This document shows, piece by piece, positions 36,292 through 45,526 of a stretch of 64,000 nucleotides of DNA; within the stretch, counting starts at the first letter, position 1; each line of letters begins with the position of its first letter. The notes beneath the pieces were generated by a model. It worked only from the letters and a program-made list of their open reading frames with translations, did not search any database and was not told the DNA's origin. The position numbers and the translations under genes were made by a program. Origin of the DNA: CAKZQX01 sp034435975 (GTDB taxonomy: Bacteria > Chloroflexota > Chloroflexia > Chloroflexales > Chloroflexaceae). The stretch covers positions 4,022 to 68,021 of the forward strand of contig DAOTWD010000018.1 in assembly GCA_034435975.1 (NCBI GenBank), read 5' to 3'.

Positions 36292-36662
36292 ACAGTACCT
36301 CCCAACAGCTCGTGAACTTTGGCCAACAACTCTTTCGTTGAAAATGGTTTGGTGATATAGGCATTGGCTCCAAGCGCCAGACCCTTGGTGGCTTCAATCT
36401 CGCGTCCCTTTGCTGTTAACATTACTATCTGAACGTCCTGCCAGGCAGAATTTTCTCGTATTTTCTGGCACACCTCATAGCCACTTAGCAGCGGCATCAT
36501 CACATCCAGGAGTATCAGATCCGGCTGAAACGCGCTGACCTGTTCCAGGGCTTCTTCGCCATTCCGTGCAATTCGTACCTCATAGCCACTGCGTTGCATC
36601 AGAAACTCAAGAGAAGTGACGATGTTCGGTTCATCATCAACAATTAAGACTCGTTTTGCCAT
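36288..36662 (-). CDS. single-domain response regulator
   Basis: A 124-residue CheY-like receiver with D9/D10, phospho-acceptor D53 (LILLDVMMP), T in MLTAKG and K in ITKPF. I place the start at ATG 36662 (MAKRVLIVDDEP) with GGAG nine bases before it, not at the longer frame from 36716. There is no output domain, so it must act by protein contact, plausibly with the PAS-exonuclease protein whose gene it overlaps by four bases. It is the likely partner of the SLC5-kinase encoded just upstream. Confidence 0.93.
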   Translation of the reverse strand: MAKRVLIVDDEPNIVTSLEFLMQRSGYEVRIARNGEEALEQVSAFQPDLILLDVMMPLLSGYEVCQKIRENSAWQDVQIVMLTAKGREIEATKGLALGANAYITKPFSTKELLAKVHELLGGTV

Positions 36663-36723
36663 GACCTGGATCTCCGTGACACTTCGTGAGCAGTCGTTCA
36701 TATGATCGCTATCCACCCGGAGG

Positions 36724-39534
36724 TCAGGATGCGCGATCGATTACTTCGGTCGCATCCAACACTTGCTCATGTATATAGACGATCTGTTGATCGGGAGGCA
36801 CTGCGATGGGGAGCGTGAAAGAAAATGTCGCCCCGGCCCCAGGCATGCTTTCCACCCATAAATGTCCACCAAAATGATTAATAATATGCCGACTGATAGG
36901 CAGACCTAAGCCTGTTCCCTGGGGTTTGTCAGTCAGGGTATCCCCCACCTGACGAAACTTATCGAAGATAATCCGTTGATCTTCGGGGCGGATTCCGGCA
37001 CCGTTATCACGAACGTCAACACGCAAACTATCTTCCTGCACCTTCAATCGCAGCGTGACCATGCCTGCGGTTTTATCACAAAACTTGACAGCGTTGGAGA
37101 GCAAATTCAGTAAAACCTGCATTAATCGATCGCGATCAGCTTTGACCGGGGGAACCTGATCGGGTAAATCTACATAGAGTTGGATGTGCTTTTCGTTAAA
37201 AAGCTGGCTGGTTGAGGAGAGCGAGTCTTCAATAACTTCCTTAAGATCAACTGCAACGATATTCCATTTGGCATTGCCTGACTCGATTTTGGAAAGATCC
37301 AGTACCTGGTTAATCAGCCGCGTCAGGCGTTCACTTTCTTTGACAATAATGTGGAGAAACTTGATGCGCTGCTCAACATCGAGGTCGGGATGATCACACA
37401 AAATTTCCGAAAAAGCGCGAATGGAAGTCAATGGGGTACGCAACTCGTGCGTCACCGTGGAGATAAAATCATCTTTCAGCCGATCCAGTTCTTTGAGTTG
37501 CTCGTTCGCCGCCCGTAGTTCAGCCGTTGCCGCTTCTAATTCCTGGGATTTTTGCTCCAACTGGCGACTATACGCGCGTACCTGCGACGCCTCTTCCAGG
37601 ATCTGCATCACTTCACTGGTACCCAGCGGCTCTTCCTTGACGGCTGAGGCCAGCATTACTCGTGCCGAGGCTGCGCCGATCGTGCCTGCCAGTTGTATCT
37701 CGGCAAAGTGGACAAACTCGGCATCAGGTTCGAGCTGATCGGCGTTGCTCAATCCTTGTCGTTCTACATACCCGGCGATCGCCTCTTCTGCACGACTTGG
37801 CCCTAGAAAGCGACCAAGCAGAGCGCGTAAATCGGCCATAGATGCCGTGCCACGCCAGAAACGCGAGCCACTACCGGCCTCTGATTGCTGAAAGATATCG
37901 ACAAACAGTGTAGCCTGACTGTGTTCTACCGCGCTATGCTTGCCCAACAATGAGAACCCGATATAGGCACCGGTATTCGCCAGCAGGCTCCAGATCAGCG
38001 TATGCGTAATATGATCCAGCCCTTCCAGACCAAACAGCGCATATGGCCTGAGCAAAGCGATACCCAGAAGCCCTTCTGTCACTATGCTCGACGGTAACCA
38101 GAACGAGCCGGTATACGCCAGCGAGGGCAGCAATAAGGTATAGCCCCAGACAATAAATCCCAGGATCAGGCCAATGAGTGCGCCCCGATAGCTGCCACCC
38201 TTCCAGAAAATACCGCCCAGGATGGCCGGGGCAAACTGGGCCACGGCCGCAAATGACACCAACCCTATCGACACCAGGGCCGATTCGGCACCTATCAGCC
38301 GGAAGTAGATATATCCGAGCAACAACACCAGAATAATCGTACCGCGCCGAATATGGAGCAGCAGGCCGCTCAGATCGGGTTGCTCCGTCAGGCGTAACCA
38401 TTTCTGGCGTAGCAATACGGGCATTACGAGATCATTACTGACCATTGTACTCAGCGCAATCGTCTCAACAATCACCATACCGGTTGCAGCCGAGATGCCG
38501 CCAATAAACGCCAGGAGCGCCAGTGACTCTTGTTGATGGAGCATAGGTAACGCCAGTACAAAATAGTCCGGGGCAATAGTATCTGCCGGGAATTGCAGCA
38601 ACCCGGCGAACGTGATCGGCAGCACAAAAACATTAATTGCCAGCAAATACAACGGAAACAGCCAGATCGCTTTGTTGATATGTGACTCATCTACATTCTC
38701 AACCACGGCTATCTGAAACTGGCGCGGCAAAAACATAATTGCCAGCATTGAGAGGAAACTCAACCAGGCCCAACTCCCGTAACTTCCAGTTGTTTCGTTG
38801 AATAGCAGAAGGGCAGAGAGATCAGGATTAGTCGTTGCATGCGCAAACACATCACCAAACCCCTGGTACAGACCAAAGGTTACAAACAGACCCACAGCGA
38901 GAAAAGCGAGGAGTTTCACCAGCGACTCAAAGGCGATCGCTGCCACCATCCCCTCGTGCCGCTCTGTCACATCCAGATGACGCGTCCCAAAGACAATCGT
39001 AAAAGCAGCAAGTAAGATAGCTACGTAGAACGTCTTGTCACTAATAACCGGGATCGTATCCACATCTGCGGGCATCCGGATCGCTGGATACTCCAGCAGA
39101 ATACTGAAGGTATGCGAAACGGCCTTGAGTTGCAGCGCAATGTAGGGGATGATACCCACCACAGCAATAATTGTTACTAACCCGCCGAGAAGGGTACTCT
39201 TGCCATAGCGTGAGGCTATCAAATCGGCGATCGAGGTAATTCGGTACGTTTTACTAATGCGAATGATTTTACGCAGGACGAACCACCACAGGATTGCCAT
39301 TAAGGTTGGGCCGAGATAAATGGGCAGAAAGCCAATCCCGGTGTTAGCAGCACGACCGACACTGCCATAAAATGTCCATGAGGTACAATAGACCGCGAGG
39401 GAGAGGGCGTAGATATAAGGATTGCTGATAATACTACGGCCCGCATCGGCCCGCTTATCGCCATAATACGCAATGGCGAACAGGATACCAAGATATGCAA
39501 ATGAAACGACAAGAATGATCCAACTCTGGAGCAT
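36724..39534 (-). CDS. SLC5 (sodium/solute symporter) - STAC - histidine kinase (CrbS/CbrA-like)
   Basis: A 936-residue membrane sensor. The first ~500 residues form about 13 helices of a sodium:solute symporter fold (AVYCTSWTFYGSVGRAANTG, RYGKSTLLGG). Next comes a STAC domain (about 565-640, DAEFVHFAEIQLAGTIGAAS), a coiled coil, HisKA with VTHELRTPL (H696) and HATPase with DNGAGIRPED and GTGLGLPIS. This is the architecture of CrbS, which governs acetate use in Vibrio and Pseudomonas, and of CbrA. The substrate sensed here is unknown; acetate or a related small acid is only an analogy. The ATG has a weak GAG upstream. Confidence 0.93.
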   Translation of the reverse strand: MLQSWIILVVSFAYLGILFAIAYYGDKRADAGRSIISNPYIYALSLAVYCTSWTFYGSVGRAANTGIGFLPIYLGPTLMAILWWFVLRKIIRISKTYRITSIADLIASRYGKSTLLGGLVTIIAVVGIIPYIALQLKAVSHTFSILLEYPAIRMPADVDTIPVISDKTFYVAILLAAFTIVFGTRHLDVTERHEGMVAAIAFESLVKLLAFLAVGLFVTFGLYQGFGDVFAHATTNPDLSALLLFNETTGSYGSWAWLSFLSMLAIMFLPRQFQIAVVENVDESHINKAIWLFPLYLLAINVFVLPITFAGLLQFPADTIAPDYFVLALPMLHQQESLALLAFIGGISAATGMVIVETIALSTMVSNDLVMPVLLRQKWLRLTEQPDLSGLLLHIRRGTIILVLLLGYIYFRLIGAESALVSIGLVSFAAVAQFAPAILGGIFWKGGSYRGALIGLILGFIVWGYTLLLPSLAYTGSFWLPSSIVTEGLLGIALLRPYALFGLEGLDHITHTLIWSLLANTGAYIGFSLLGKHSAVEHSQATLFVDIFQQSEAGSGSRFWRGTASMADLRALLGRFLGPSRAEEAIAGYVERQGLSNADQLEPDAEFVHFAEIQLAGTIGAASARVMLASAVKEEPLGTSEVMQILEEASQVRAYSRQLEQKSQELEAATAELRAANEQLKELDRLKDDFISTVTHELRTPLTSIRAFSEILCDHPDLDVEQRIKFLHIIVKESERLTRLINQVLDLSKIESGNAKWNIVAVDLKEVIEDSLSSTSQLFNEKHIQLYVDLPDQVPPVKADRDRLMQVLLNLLSNAVKFCDKTAGMVTLRLKVQEDSLRVDVRDNGAGIRPEDQRIIFDKFRQVGDTLTDKPQGTGLGLPISRHIINHFGGHLWVESMPGAGATFSFTLPIAVPPDQQIVYIHEQVLDATEVIDRAS

Positions 39535-39573
39535 ATCTCAACGTTACCTACGTACAAAAGCGAATGATCCGCA

Positions 39574-39771
39574 TTACCCTGGCTTTTCAATAACCAGCAC
39601 CATGAGGCCGATCAATCCGAGCCAGGCACTAAACAGATACAGATATAACAACGGTATACCAAAGATGAATGCATGCCGGCTAAACACAGCGAGCAAAGGA
39701 TAGTTAAATAGCAACCATCCGAGCAAAAACAAAGCAATGAAGCGTTGTCCTCGCATATCTTTCTGTTTCAT
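39574..39771 (-). CDS. small two-helix membrane protein of the SLC5-sensor operon
   Basis: A 65-residue protein with a basic start (MKQKDMRGQRF) and two hydrophobic helices (about 12-32 and 38-61). AAGGAA lies five bases before the ATG, and the gene ends 39 bases before the SLC5-kinase start on the same strand. Small two-helix proteins (DUF4212, DUF485, DUF3311 and similar) accompany many SLC5 symporters; this one fills that place but I cannot assign it to one of them. Confidence 0.75.
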   Translation of the reverse strand: MKQKDMRGQRFIALFLLGWLLFNYPLLAVFSRHAFIFGIPLLYLYLFSAWLGLIGLMVLVIEKPG

Positions 39772-39997
39772 GCGGGTTCCTTACCATAGTTCCCAGTCAC
39801 ATCACACAGGATCATAATGTAGCTCAGGCGACAAAATTGGCATCGAATAGAACATCGGTGTCCTACCAGCATCCTTGACAAGTATGGCCAGAGGAGGTTC
39901 CTCGCGTCCTTGCGGTACAGTTGTAGGGTTCAGGCTCATGCTATGCAGGGAATTCTACCACAATTTTGCACACCGAGTATCGCATTCTGAGAGTTTA

Positions 39998-41860
39998 TTA
40001 TGCTATTTGCCCTGTTTGAAACGCCAGCGCGACACTCCGTTGCACACGAGCGATAGCATGAAATGCTTCTTTCACATCACGTTGTTCGAGAGCGCTGAGT
40101 TGTCCGTAGAGAATATGATTATCTGGTGTCTGTCCACTCCGAATTTGCTGATACTGATGGCGCAAACGCAGCAGACTCAGGAGTTCAAAGGCCGCCGTTA
40201 GTTCTTCCAATCCAGTCGTACTCAACTGGCTGGCGGGGGTAGACATACGCAATCGGGCCAGGGTATTGGTTGCCGCACATCCAGATTCGAGAGCAAAAAG
40301 ACGTGCGAGATCGACGATCAAGGCGGTGCCACGCTGCTTCAGATTAAGGATTTCGCGTCCAGCAGCGTCTCGTTCAGTAACAATCTGGCGAAAAAATCCG
40401 AGGGGCACTGCCTGCTGCTGGGCTGCACGTGCCAGGCGTGCCAGAAAGATCCGCTGCTCGCGTGCCTGTAGCAAAATAGGCCGTAGCGCTGTCTCTGCAT
40501 CCAGTGTACCATAGACGCGCCGGAAATCAAAGAAGATCGTCACCTGTAACAACGCTTCTTCGTCAGGAGTATGAATCCAGCGCTCAAAGTAGTTTTGCCA
40601 GACCGAGAGTGGCTGCCGCCATTGTGGATTAGTCGCCATTACATTGCCGGGACAGCGCGGAAACCCGCAGGCAACCAGTTGCTCCACCACCTGATCGGCC
40701 AGGGCAGCAAAGTAGGCCTCCGCCTCGGGAGGAGCATGATCGGCGTACACCAGTGCGTTATCCTGATCGGTATGCAGAGTCTGCTCATAGCGGCCTTCAC
40801 TGCCCAGCACAAACCAGTCGTAGGCACAGGGGGGCGGGCCAAGGTGACTCTCAGCATCATGGAGCAGGCGTGCCAGCAGCGCATCGTGGGCAATCGAGAC
40901 AATCCGTCCAATGTCACTGACCCGTGCGCCAGTTTCTAGCAGCGTGCCTACCGTCTCTGTAATCTGATCAGCATAGGCACGCAACTGGTCGATGCTCTGG
41001 GCCCGGGCCAGTTGATGCGAGAGAAACAGGGGACTATGGCTCCGCCGCCGCATAATGTCTGTGCGTGTTACTAATCCAATAATCTGGTCATTCTCACTAA
41101 TCGGCATCTGGTGAATGTCATTTTCTAGCATAATCAGTAACCCTTCCAATACCAGGCTATCGGCTGGTAATGTCAAAGCAGGTGAACTCATCACATCGGC
41201 AACCGGTGTACTGTCAGGCAACCCAGTTGAGAGTACACGGTTCCGTAAATCACGGTCAGTGATAATTCCGGGTGGGGTAGACGTGACTACCAGGCTCGAT
41301 ACATCATGTTCACGCATAATCTGGGCTGCCTGGCGCACAGTGGCCTCTGGCCTGACAGTGATCAAGGTACGTCGCACCAGATCCCGCAAACGCAACTGGA
41401 ACAACACCGGATCGACATTGGTGTACTGGGCTTGCAGGCGACGACTAAGGCGTTCAATAGCAGAATCAGTAAAAAAACGGGCGAATGCCGGATAATCACT
41501 GCGCAACTGATGAAAGATACTGGCGGGCAAGCGATACACCCATGTCTCGGTGCAAGCACGAACAGTCGCAATTGGTGGTTGCTCGCGGATCAACGAAGGA
41601 TGCCCAAAAAATTCACCGCTGCCCAGGGTTTGAAAGACACGTACTCCTTGCTCTTCTTCACGAAGCAGATCGACACTACCCTGACGCACCATATAGAGAT
41701 ACTGGTTAAGATTGCTTCCCTGCACCAGAATATTCTCGCCAGCAGCAAAATGCTGGCACTCGATGACACGTGCAATCTGTTCCACCTGGCTCCATGAGAA
41801 TTGATTGAACGGTGGGTAATGATGAAGAAATCCGATAATTGTATCTATTGTGTCTTCCAT
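39998..41860 (-). CDS. cNMP-binding / CBS / DUF294 nucleotidyltransferase protein
   Basis: A 620-residue cytoplasmic protein: cyclic-nucleotide-binding domain (about 10-135, GSGEFFGHPSLIREQP), a pair of CBS domains (about 155-275, HDVSSLVVTSTPPGIITDRD and IGLVTRTDIMRR), a DUF294 GlnD-like nucleotidyltransferase (VLGSEGRYEQTLHTDQDNAL with D365 and D367) and a helical DUF294 C-terminal domain. The motif is intact, so transfer of a nucleotidyl group to a protein or small molecule is plausible; the target is not known for the family. It lies 226 bp upstream of the small membrane protein on the same strand. DUF294, an exonuclease and an SLC5 protein often cluster in proteobacteria. Confidence 0.92.
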   Translation of the reverse strand: MEDTIDTIIGFLHHYPPFNQFSWSQVEQIARVIECQHFAAGENILVQGSNLNQYLYMVRQGSVDLLREEEQGVRVFQTLGSGEFFGHPSLIREQPPIATVRACTETWVYRLPASIFHQLRSDYPAFARFFTDSAIERLSRRLQAQYTNVDPVLFQLRLRDLVRRTLITVRPEATVRQAAQIMREHDVSSLVVTSTPPGIITDRDLRNRVLSTGLPDSTPVADVMSSPALTLPADSLVLEGLLIMLENDIHQMPISENDQIIGLVTRTDIMRRRSHSPLFLSHQLARAQSIDQLRAYADQITETVGTLLETGARVSDIGRIVSIAHDALLARLLHDAESHLGPPPCAYDWFVLGSEGRYEQTLHTDQDNALVYADHAPPEAEAYFAALADQVVEQLVACGFPRCPGNVMATNPQWRQPLSVWQNYFERWIHTPDEEALLQVTIFFDFRRVYGTLDAETALRPILLQAREQRIFLARLARAAQQQAVPLGFFRQIVTERDAAGREILNLKQRGTALIVDLARLFALESGCAATNTLARLRMSTPASQLSTTGLEELTAAFELLSLLRLRHQYQQIRSGQTPDNHILYGQLSALEQRDVKEAFHAIARVQRSVALAFQTGQIA

Positions 41861-42013
41861 CGCTTATGGAGTTATCAGACACGGTGTGTATATGCTTTCC
41901 ATTTCACCGTAGGTGGAATGGAGCGGACAAACAAAAAATACTGCGATGAGTTGACCACGCCACCGGGTAAGTCCTGACCACATTAATTATTAAAGAGAGC
42001 CACAATCATTAAC

Positions 42014-42048
42014 AAAAAGCTCTCACCTCAGGCTTCTAAGGTGAGAGC
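42014..42048 (-). terminator. intrinsic terminator of the rny-spoVS transcript
   Basis: Read on the minus strand: GCTCTCACCT, a 10-base loop, AGGTGAGAGC, then TTTTTG. The 10-bp stem is perfect and the U-run is in the right place, about 95 bases after the spoVS stop. The clearest rho-independent terminator in the window. Confidence 0.9.
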
Positions 42049-42142
42049 AATGATAATCCGAAAAAGATACAACACCCCATGGATATATGATGGATATATG
42101 CTCGGTGGGCAACATGAATGCGGTTCACCCGCACTCCGCCGA

Positions 42143-42472
42143 TCACGCAACTGGCAAGCGTTTTTCAATGAGCAAGCGAATAGCGGTGCGTTCCTCCTGG
42201 TCGATGGCCACATCAATAAATGAGGGGATACACACAATATCAATGCCTTCCTCATTCAAGTAACTGCGCGCAATAGCTACCGCTTTAATGGCCTGGTTGG
42301 TCGCACCGGCACCGATAGACTGCACTTCTGCCATACCACTTTCGCGGATAACACCGGCAATTGCACCGGCCACGGCACTGGGCCGTGAACGGGTTGAGAC
42401 CTTCAGGACTTCTGCAGGGCCAGGTTGCCGGGTTTCGATCGTTTCACCAACAGCGCGGGCAATTGTACTCAT
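42143..42472 (-). CDS. spoVS: stage V sporulation protein S (SpoVS)
   Basis: A 109-residue SpoVS/Alba-like nucleic-acid-binding protein. The conserved core starts at VLKVSTRSRPSAVAGAIAG and runs through IGAGATNQAIKAVAIARSYL to EERTAIRLLIEKR. I place the start at ATG 42472, with GAGGAGG five bases upstream; the open frame to 42610 lacks such a site. It is still about 22 residues longer at the N-terminus than the 86-residue Bacillus protein. It lies directly downstream of rny, matching the rny-ymdB-spoVS order of Bacillus without ymdB. The organism group does not sporulate, so the role is presumably in gene regulation. Confidence 0.95.
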   Translation of the reverse strand: MSTIARAVGETIETRQPGPAEVLKVSTRSRPSAVAGAIAGVIRESGMAEVQSIGAGATNQAIKAVAIARSYLNEEGIDIVCIPSFIDVAIDQEERTAIRLLIEKRLPVA

Positions 42473-42637
42473 ACGTTCCTCCTCTGCATTCGTTGAAAGA
42501 TTTGTCGATATCAAAATAGGCTTGTCTGATGGAGTGTCTGGTATCATCTCAGAGCCACCCTCCTCTCTGTACTTTGATAATGTGGTCGTATTGATGTCGG
42601 GACATGACATGGGTCGATAAACGATACCAGGAGATTA

Positions 42638-44170
42638 TTATCGTGCATAGTCTACCGCCCGCGTTTCTCGGATAACCGTGATTTTGATTTGTCCAGGGTA
42701 TTGAAGACTTTCCTCAATTTTTTTCGCCACATCACGAGCAAGATGAATACTGGCATAGTCGTCAACGGTATCTGGTTGTACCATGACCCGGACTTCACGC
42801 CCGGCCTGGACTGCGAAGGCACGTTGTACACCACTAAATGACGTAGCGACGGTTTCAAGTGATTCGAGTCGCTTGATATAGAGATCTAATGTTTCACGAC
42901 GGGCACCGGGGCGACCGCCAGAAATAGCATCAACGGCTTGAACAATAAACGCCTCAACCGTCTGAGGTTCTTCATCATTATGATGTGCCGCGATCGCATG
43001 CACAATAGACGGTGAGCGCCCTAGGCGACGGGCAATATCTGCGCCAATAAGGGCATGTGGTCCCTGTACTTCATAATCAACGGCTTTACCAATATCATGG
43101 AGGAGTGCCGCAGTTTTGGCAACATGAATATTTGCCCCCAATTCGGCGGCGATATGTGCAGCCAACAATGAACATTCGAGCGAGTGTTGTAGCACATTCT
43201 GTCCATAACTGGTACGATATTTTAATCGACCCAATAACTTGATCAGGTCAGGATGGAGTCCTTGTACATTAGCTTCATATGCCACCCGTTCGCCTTCTTC
43301 GCGCATAATTTGTTCTATTTCCTGTTGCGTTTTCAGTACCATTTCTTCAATGCGCGCAGGATGGATACGGCCATCCTTGAGGAGGCGGGTGAGCGCAATA
43401 CGAGCCACTTCACGGCGAACGGGATCGTGGCAGGAAAGCGTTACAGCCTCCGGGGTATCATCAATAATGACATCCACGCCCGTGATTTGCTCGAAGGCAC
43501 GAATATTCCGTCCCTCGCGGCCAATAATGCGTCCCTTGAGTTCTTCACCCGGTAAATTTACCGTGGTCACGGTCAACTCAGCCACATAGTCAGATGCACA
43601 GCGCTGGATAGCCATGCCCAGAATCTTGCGGGCGCGCTTATCCGCTTCTTCGCGGGTAGCCTGCTCAACCTCGCGGATACGGCGTGCGGCATCCTCGCGA
43701 GCTTCTTGTTCGGCCCTGGTCAAAATAATATGGCGTGCTTCCTCCTGGCTTAACGCCGAGATACGTTCAAGCTCAACGATTTGCTGGGCTTTTAGTTGCC
43801 CGGCTTCCTGATACAACTGCTCAATCTGGCGTTCACGATGCATTAGTTGCCGCTCACGCCGTTCCAACCCTTCGAGTTTCCGATCGAAATTTTCCTCCTT
43901 GCGTTGTAACCGATCTTCTTGTTTTTGTATTGTTTGCCGGGCCTCTTTGAGTTCAGCCTCTGCCTCATTCCGAATGTACAGGGCTTCGTCTTTTGCTTGA
44001 AGCAACAGTTCTTTTTGTTGGGAACGCGCTTCTTCGAGCAGCAGACGTGCCTGGGTCTCTTGCTGTTGAATGCGTGAATAGACGCTGTTTTTTGTCCAAC
44101 GTAATCCAAGGATAACCCCAGCAACAAGGCCTGTAATGAGGGCTAGCAGGGCCCAGACTAGCTCTTGCAC
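42638..44170 (-). CDS. rny: ribonuclease Y
   Basis: A 510-residue membrane-tethered endoribonuclease that starts mRNA decay. N-terminal helix (about 3-25), a long charged coiled coil (about 30-200), a KH domain (GRIIGREGRNIRAFEQITGV) and an HD domain with AALLHDIGKAVDYE, then the conserved tail ending VIRETRAVDYAR. The start is GTG with AGGAGG six bases upstream. It shares a transcript with spoVS (165 bp apart) under the promoter at 44289-44317. Confidence 0.97.
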   Translation of the reverse strand: MQELVWALLALITGLVAGVILGLRWTKNSVYSRIQQQETQARLLLEEARSQQKELLLQAKDEALYIRNEAEAELKEARQTIQKQEDRLQRKEENFDRKLEGLERRERQLMHRERQIEQLYQEAGQLKAQQIVELERISALSQEEARHIILTRAEQEAREDAARRIREVEQATREEADKRARKILGMAIQRCASDYVAELTVTTVNLPGEELKGRIIGREGRNIRAFEQITGVDVIIDDTPEAVTLSCHDPVRREVARIALTRLLKDGRIHPARIEEMVLKTQQEIEQIMREEGERVAYEANVQGLHPDLIKLLGRLKYRTSYGQNVLQHSLECSLLAAHIAAELGANIHVAKTAALLHDIGKAVDYEVQGPHALIGADIARRLGRSPSIVHAIAAHHNDEEPQTVEAFIVQAVDAISGGRPGARRETLDLYIKRLESLETVATSFSGVQRAFAVQAGREVRVMVQPDTVDDYASIHLARDVAKKIEESLQYPGQIKITVIRETRAVDYAR

Positions 44171-44288
44171 GTGTCGCCTCCTGAATTATGATTGTTAAGG
44201 TGCAACAGACGAAGCTGGTATGATCAACGTTACCGCTTTCGTTATGTCGCAAGAAATTTTACAGTTATTATAGCTCTGTGGTATGTTA

Positions 44289-44317
44289 ATAATACTGGTC
44301 AAGTGGGGTACTGTCAA
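44289..44317 (-). promoter_or_regulatory. sigma-70-type promoter of rny-spoVS
   Basis: On the minus strand: -35 TTGACA (44317-44312), 17-bp spacer, -10 TATTAT (44294-44289). One mismatch to consensus. It gives a leader of about 110 bases before the rny GTG. Confidence 0.75.
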
Positions 44318-44375
44318 GCACTCCGGGCAAATGAGAGCAAAATCGTACAAATGTTCTATTATACCTGCGTGTGTG

Positions 44376-44404
44376 TTGCGTCTCTCTGACCCTTCTGGTA
44401 TAAT
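44376..44404 (+). promoter_or_regulatory. sigma-70-type promoter of the lipoprotein gene
   Basis: -35 TTGCGT (44376-44381), 17-bp spacer, -10 TATAAT (44399-44404). It is back to back with the rny promoter, so about 60 bp between them could hold shared operators. Confidence 0.75.
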
Positions 44405-44449
44405 GTACGCTGTTCAACAGTACGCATACTTTGAGGAGGAGTTTGTCAT

Positions 44450-45280
44450 ATGTTTCGCACTCCATGGCGAGCCAGGTTGCTTGCCAGTGTGCTGCTTGCC
44501 AGCCTTGCTATGCTGACAGCATGCAGTGGTCAGGGTGGTGCGACAGGGGGGGCGCTCTATGTACAGGATCTTTTACAGAAAGCGCAGGCATTTAACGGCC
44601 AGGAAATAACTGTCGATGGTGCGTATGTCTGGCGCCCTGGTGATCCTTCCTTATCGGTGCTGGCGCTTGGTGTGAGTACGCTGGATAATGGCCTCGATGC
44701 TCAGCCACTCGGCGATCCCATCTGGGTCGATGATTTTCCCCCGGAAGAAACTGCACATCTGCATCGTCCTGGTGACGCTGTCTATGGCTTTGTACGGGTG
44801 ACGGGTCGCTTTGAAACCAATGGTCGTTTTGGCCCTGATGGGCAATATCAACATCGCCTGCAGGTCATTCAGGCTCGGCCCATTGAGCAAATCCGCCGCG
44901 TCGAGCATACCATCCGCCGTGGTTCACCAGGTGAGGGGAAGGTGTCCTTTTTTGATCTACAGCGCAACCCGGAACAGTATCATGGTCAGACGATTACCAC
45001 CCAGGGATATTACTTCTGGAATTCGCTGATTTATGTATTGGCAGAAGGGGTGTCGACGGATGAAAATGGGTCAAGCCCATTCCCTATCGGCAATCCTATC
45101 TGGATGGAGGGGTTTCCACCAGATCAATCTGCGTCACTCAATATTGGCCCGAACAACAGTTATGTCTGGGGGCTGGTTGAAGTAACCGGTACCTTTGAAA
45201 CTGGTGGTGGCTATGGCCGTGATGGGGCATATCAAAGTCTGTTTACGGTTCAGGAAGCGAAGGCACTTGAGCAGCAATAA
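44450..45280 (+). CDS. lipoprotein with two tandem copies of an OB-like domain
   Basis: A 276-residue lipoprotein (lipobox LTAC, C25) with GAGGAGG upstream of its ATG. The mature part is an internal duplication of about 125 residues: 'FNGQEITVDGAYVWRP ... LGDPIWVDDFPPE ... GFVRVTGRFETNGRFGPDG' matches 'YHGQTITTQGYYFWNS ... IGNPIWMEGFPPD ... GLVEVTGTFETGGGYGRDG'. The pattern of short strands resembles OB folds of the tRNA_anti-like type, but the ligand is unknown. Single-gene transcript with its own promoter and terminator. Confidence 0.82.
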   Translation: MFRTPWRARLLASVLLASLAMLTACSGQGGATGGALYVQDLLQKAQAFNGQEITVDGAYVWRPGDPSLSVLALGVSTLDNGLDAQPLGDPIWVDDFPPEETAHLHRPGDAVYGFVRVTGRFETNGRFGPDGQYQHRLQVIQARPIEQIRRVEHTIRRGSPGEGKVSFFDLQRNPEQYHGQTITTQGYYFWNSLIYVLAEGVSTDENGSSPFPIGNPIWMEGFPPDQSASLNIGPNNSYVWGLVEVTGTFETGGGYGRDGAYQSLFTVQEAKALEQQ

Positions 45281-45315
45281 GTGCTCGTGCGCTCTGAGAC
45301 GGCGATACTGGTGTC

Positions 45316-45343
45316 GAAACAGCAGCACTGGTGCTGCTGTTTC
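45316..45343 (+). terminator. hairpin terminator after the lipoprotein gene
   Basis: GAAACAGCAGCAC, TG, GTGCTGCTGTTTC: a perfect 13-bp stem (12 pairs with a 4-base loop in practice) 36 bases past the stop codon. The U-run is short, so efficiency is uncertain. Confidence 0.65.
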
Positions 45344-45526
45344 CACGTAGCTCTTCTTTCTGAATGAGTTACGTGGTGGCATGAATTGTTTGTTCCTGGT
45401 GTCTGCGTAGAAACAACTCTCTGGTGGCTCCCTATTTTCGCATTTGCCATAAATAACTTGTGGTATTGTATGCTGTCAGTCTCTGGTGAAGTTTCCTTCA
45501 TCTCTGATTGCTAAAGAGGTTCGTCG

